Part shown: in pieces, positions 32,708 through 35,657 of the stretch | How the letters are laid out: the number at the start of each line of letters is the position of its first letter | Position numbering within the stretch: position 1 is the first letter of the stretch | Program-made: the position numbers and the translations under genes | Assembly (NCBI RefSeq): GCF_001039355.2 | Contig: NW_019773555.1 | Coordinates: forward strand, 50,309-85,965 | Direction: 5' to 3' | DNA length: 35,657 nucleotides | Source of the DNA: Lingula anatina | Lineage: Eukaryota > Brachiopoda > Lingulata > Lingulida > Lingulidae | Notes under the pieces: generated by a model | The model's input: the letters and a program-made list of their open reading frames with translations, nothing else | Told to the model about the DNA's origin: nothing | Databases searched by the model: none

Positions 32708-33559
32708 AATCGGAAACAGTACAGTCACGGTAAAAGATGAGGTTAAAAAACTTGGAGTAATTTTTGATAATAGGTGCGATATGGCTGCCGACATCAGTAA
32801 AAAATGCAAAGCCGCTTTCTATGGTCTTAAAAAAATTTCCAAACTATCCCATATCCTTGATAAAAGTCAAATGGAGAGGCTTGTCCATGCCTTCATAACT
32901 GCACATCTTGACTACGGAAACAGTCTACTACATGGTCTTCCTACCTACCAAATTGAAAAAACTGCAATCTGTCCAAAATGCTGCAGCACGACTACTGACC
33001 AAAACCCCTCTCAGATCAAACATTTCACCCATTTTATTTGAACTACATTGGCTTCCTGTACGACAGAGAATTGTCTTTAAATTACTGCTGTTTGTTCACC
33101 AGAGGTGAATGCCCCTCATATTTTAACTCGATGCTACATCCAAGTACACCCGGTCTCACCAGGTCTACCAGATCCACCTCCGCTCTTTGTTTTACGAGAA
33201 ACGATAATAAAAAACAACCAAGACCTACGGCCACAGGGTATTTTCAATTGCAGCAGCCATTTTATGGAATCAACTACCCTCACACATTCGGACTATTGAT
33301 AGTGTTGAGGTTTTTAAAAAAGACTTAAAAACATTCTTATTTGCACAGTATTTTAATTAATATTTTCTCATTTTATCAGAAAAGAAGTGTTATTGTTCAG
33401 ACCATTACTATTTTAACCAGCATTAATTATTTTAATTGTTTTTTACCTTAGCTTTTATTATCTATATAATTAGTTGTAATCCTGATAATTTTATCTGTAA
33501 ACAGCACTGAGACGGTATTGTAGTGCGGTTTTAAGAAATAAATATTATTATTAATAATA
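32708..33559 (+). mobile_element. CR1-like LINE, 3' fragment (5'-truncated)
   Basis: Translated pieces read KKLGVIFDNRCDMAADISKK, then LVHAFITAHLDYGNSLLHGL, LQSVQNAAARLLTKTPL, LFELHWLPVRQRIVFKLLL and WNQLPSHIRTIDSVEVFKKD. These are the conserved C-terminal blocks of CR1/jockey-type reverse transcriptases. At least two frameshifts (A-run near 32960; near 33103) break the frame. The last segment is open to TAA at 33358-33360. The 3' UTR ends GGTTTTAAGAAATAAATATT with an ATT-rich tail, the usual CR1 3' end. Confidence 0.87.
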
Positions 33560-33816
33560 TGCAGGGCTCGGGCTTGAGAAATTGCTTGGTAATCTCTTTT
33601 CCGTTGTTACACTTCTTTTTGCAGGGAGGGTGAGGTGGAATTTTGCATGTAGCATAATAATGCTTAGCCTTTTTATCCACTTCCCTGGAATAGAGCCAGC
33701 TACCCCCTGTACAAGGTATCATTTAAAAGACATTCCTACCTCCCAAGACTAGTTATTGTGGAAAAGCACCCAGCTCTGTCGCCTCAGGGTTCGCTTCGCC
33801 TCAGGGTAAGTCTAAA
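33560..33816. other. Non-coding spacer
   Basis: Nothing recognisable except a short direct repeat TTCGCCTCAGGGT near 33778-33807 just before the large repeat. Confidence 0.5.
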
Positions 33817-34612
33817 GTTGAGCCCTAAAGCTTTCAGAGTGTTCCAGTGTTGTACATCTTGTGCCCAACCACAGCGGTACAAAGATGAAACCTCTCCCCA
33901 ACCTACACATAGTTAAGTATGTGATCATAGAGACCAGGACTTTTCTTTTTGCATGCGACACTCGGGGTGTATATAGTAGGTTACATGCAATGCGTAAAAA
34001 CCGCTGAGCTGCAGGGTCGAGCACAGAGGCATCAAGTCAATTTATAGCGGGAAACTGTGTCTTTACCAAGAGTCGTAGAAAATCAGCAGTCTGCATTATG
34101 GTTTTCTGTATTGCATGCACAGACGCTGGACATATGCGTAAAACANCTGCTACTCACTCTCCATAGTCTGAGAGTGCACCCCAATTTATACACCTCCGCG
34201 GCACTCTCCGTCCGTCTCCACTTGGCTATTTTCAGCCATGCATTGTTTGACCCCCCAGCGAAACTAGATGTGCGATGTGCGAAACTAGATGTGCACAACC
34301 TACCTCAAACATAAGCCTCATTGCTGTGCCTGGCCAGTAGTGACTTGTAAATTACTTTGTATCTGCATGGTTAACGTTTTCATATCTCTCATATTCTGAA
34401 TATTTGACTCTGATTTAACTGGTAATATGTGAAATAAACAAGCCCGGCCTCGACCTAACGTCAGTTTTTATCGTCAGTTTTTATATTTATAGTGCAGCAT
34501 CGACCTTATTGTATAGTCAATAACAATACAGCAGTTCGCAGAAAAAACATTTTCGAAGAAGTAGGGGATTTTGAATTTGACACAGATTTACTAGCATACT
34601 GTATTATAAGTG
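33817..34612. repeat. Unidentified direct repeat, copy 1 (interrupted)
   Basis: 33817 to about 34135 matches 35079 to about 35397 at roughly 95% by eye (for example GTGTTCCAGTGTTGTACATC, GTGTCTTTACCAAGAGTCG). From about 34429 to 34612 the match resumes with 35408-35623 at lower identity (GTGAAATAAACAAGCCCGGC). The 293 bases between, including the N at 34146, are absent from copy 2. No conserved open frame is shared by both copies. Confidence 0.85.
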
Positions 34613-35078
34613 CTTATACAATGTATAAGCATTCTTAAGCATCCATTTATGTAAGTTTATATAAACCATTTAAAAGATGGCATTATTAGAGTGCAACACA
34701 TGACAACCGTACCGTTATAAGTATACAATAATTATATTAAGCTAAGGGATAGACGGTAGAAAATGTTTTATTTTCGCTTTTGATTTCACAACGGAGAAGG
34801 CAGTGTAAGAGAGTCAATGACACAATGCTGTTTTGTCTTTCAAGACATTTGACGACATTGAGTTTACTCTTTCGATAGCCTGAATTCAATATGGGTTTTT
34901 AAGTATTCTCAAATGTTCGAGTCTGTTATTAGAAGTTGCACAGTAAGGCTTGTCCACGCAGCATTGACCACGAAAGGAGATCGATCCAACTCGGTTTGTT
35001 TTCATCAGTGGGAAAACTTTCATTATCAGTATACATGTGTCTTAAATGAATTGAAGAAAATATTAGGGTTAGGTTAAG
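34613..35078. other. Spacer between the direct repeats
   Basis: AT-rich sequence with no open frame or RNA motif that I can support. Confidence 0.5.
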
Positions 35079-35625
35079 GTTGAGCCCCAGAGCTTTCAGA
35101 GTGTTCCAGTGTTGTACATCTTGTGCCCAACCACAGCGGTACAAAGATGAAACCTCTCCCCAACCTACACATAGTTAAGTATGTGATCATAGAGACCAGG
35201 ACTTTTCTTTATGCATGCGACACTCAGGGTGTATATAGTAGGTTACATGCAATGCGTTAAAAGCGCTGAGCTGCAGGGTCGAGCACAGAGGCATCAAGTC
35301 AATTTATAGCGGGAAACTGTGTCTTTACCAAGAGTCGTAGAAAATCAGCAGTCTGCCTTATGGTTTTCTGCATTACATGCTCAGACCCTGGGCATCTACC
35401 GTGCTAAGTGAAATAAACAAGCCCGGCCTCGATCGTTTTTATCGTCAGTTTATTGATAGGACTATTTATATAGTGCATCGACCTACTTGTAAAGTCAATA
35501 ACCCAAATAAGTCTCTTTATAACTTCTTGATAACCCAAATCAACACAACTGTTCGTAGAAAAACATCTTCGAAGAAGTAGCGGGTGTTGAAGTTGACAGT
35601 TTTACTGACATACTGTATTATAAAG
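35079..35625. repeat. Unidentified direct repeat, copy 2
   Basis: Uninterrupted version of the repeat at 33817-34612. On the minus strand it contains CCCGCTATAAATTGAC, a TATA-like motif, in both copies. Family unknown; it could be a retroelement fragment, a MITE-derived unit or a local duplication. Confidence 0.85.
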
Positions 35626-35657
35626 ACAGGGGTACTCGTATTATTTAATTAATTAAT

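Noticed and set aside
33817-35400. snRNA, 5S or SL RNA gene in the direct repeat
   Set aside because: I looked for U1, U2, U4-U6, U11, U12 and 5S landmarks on both strands and found none.
1-35657. CRISPR array, operons or other prokaryotic systems
   Set aside because: The window has eukaryotic introns and retroelements; the regular repeats form a contiguous satellite without unique spacers.

Overview
The window looks like nuclear DNA of an invertebrate metazoan. It has intron-rich genes with GT-AG junctions, an AT-rich background, L1/Tx1-like and CR1-like non-LTR retrotransposons, several foldback (MITE-like) elements and a satellite array. A marine lophotrochozoan such as a bivalve would fit the retroelement proteins, but this is an impression and not proven. 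Seven single N bases (7837, 10102, 16589, 19960, 22444, 28459, 34146) fall at places where the sequence content changes abruptly. They are best read as collapsed gaps between contigs, so long-range order across each N is unreliable.

Region 1 (1-10101, minus strand): the 3' two-thirds of a large conserved gene, the orthologue of ZZEF1 (ZZ-type zinc finger and EF-hand domain protein). I placed 21 exons with canonical splice sites. Reading phase is continuous through all 16 exons from 7754 down to 303, and through the five exons from 9771 down to 8147. Phase breaks only between 8147 and 7754, exactly where the N at 7837 lies and where a long stretch of the conserved protein is missing. The N-terminal exons lie beyond the N at 10102 and the C-terminal exons lie beyond base 1. 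A 416-bp near-perfect palindrome (1337-1752) sits in one intron.

Region 2 (10103-15886): AT-rich, with no convincing gene. It holds a pentanucleotide microsatellite, a widespread-looking interspersed repeat, short palindromes and remnants of a foldback element family.

Region 3 (15887-20205): an open reading frame with a clan-CD (caspase/legumain-like) His...Cys signature that I cannot assign to a named family. Its last 218 bases recur exactly at 19961-20178, each copy abutting an N. A 3.4-kb contig with two MITEs lies between them. In the second copy the reading frame runs directly into the 5' end of a LINE.

Region 4 (20179-33559): a retrotransposon block. The first L1/Tx1-like LINE has an intact ORF1 and an intact endonuclease part of ORF2. 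Then come an N, about 2.8 kb of ~160-bp satellite, and an open reverse-transcriptase part of ORF2. After another N there is a second, decayed ORF2 copy with frameshifts, a 148-bp deletion removing reverse-transcriptase motif A, and a 216-bp MITE insertion. A 3' fragment of a CR1-like LINE follows.

Region 5 (33560-35657): non-coding, dominated by two direct copies of an unidentified repeat about 1.26 kb apart.

No operon-like cooperation exists here. The two host genes (ZZEF1 and the clan-CD-like gene) are unrelated neighbours, and the rest is repeat biology plus assembly structure.
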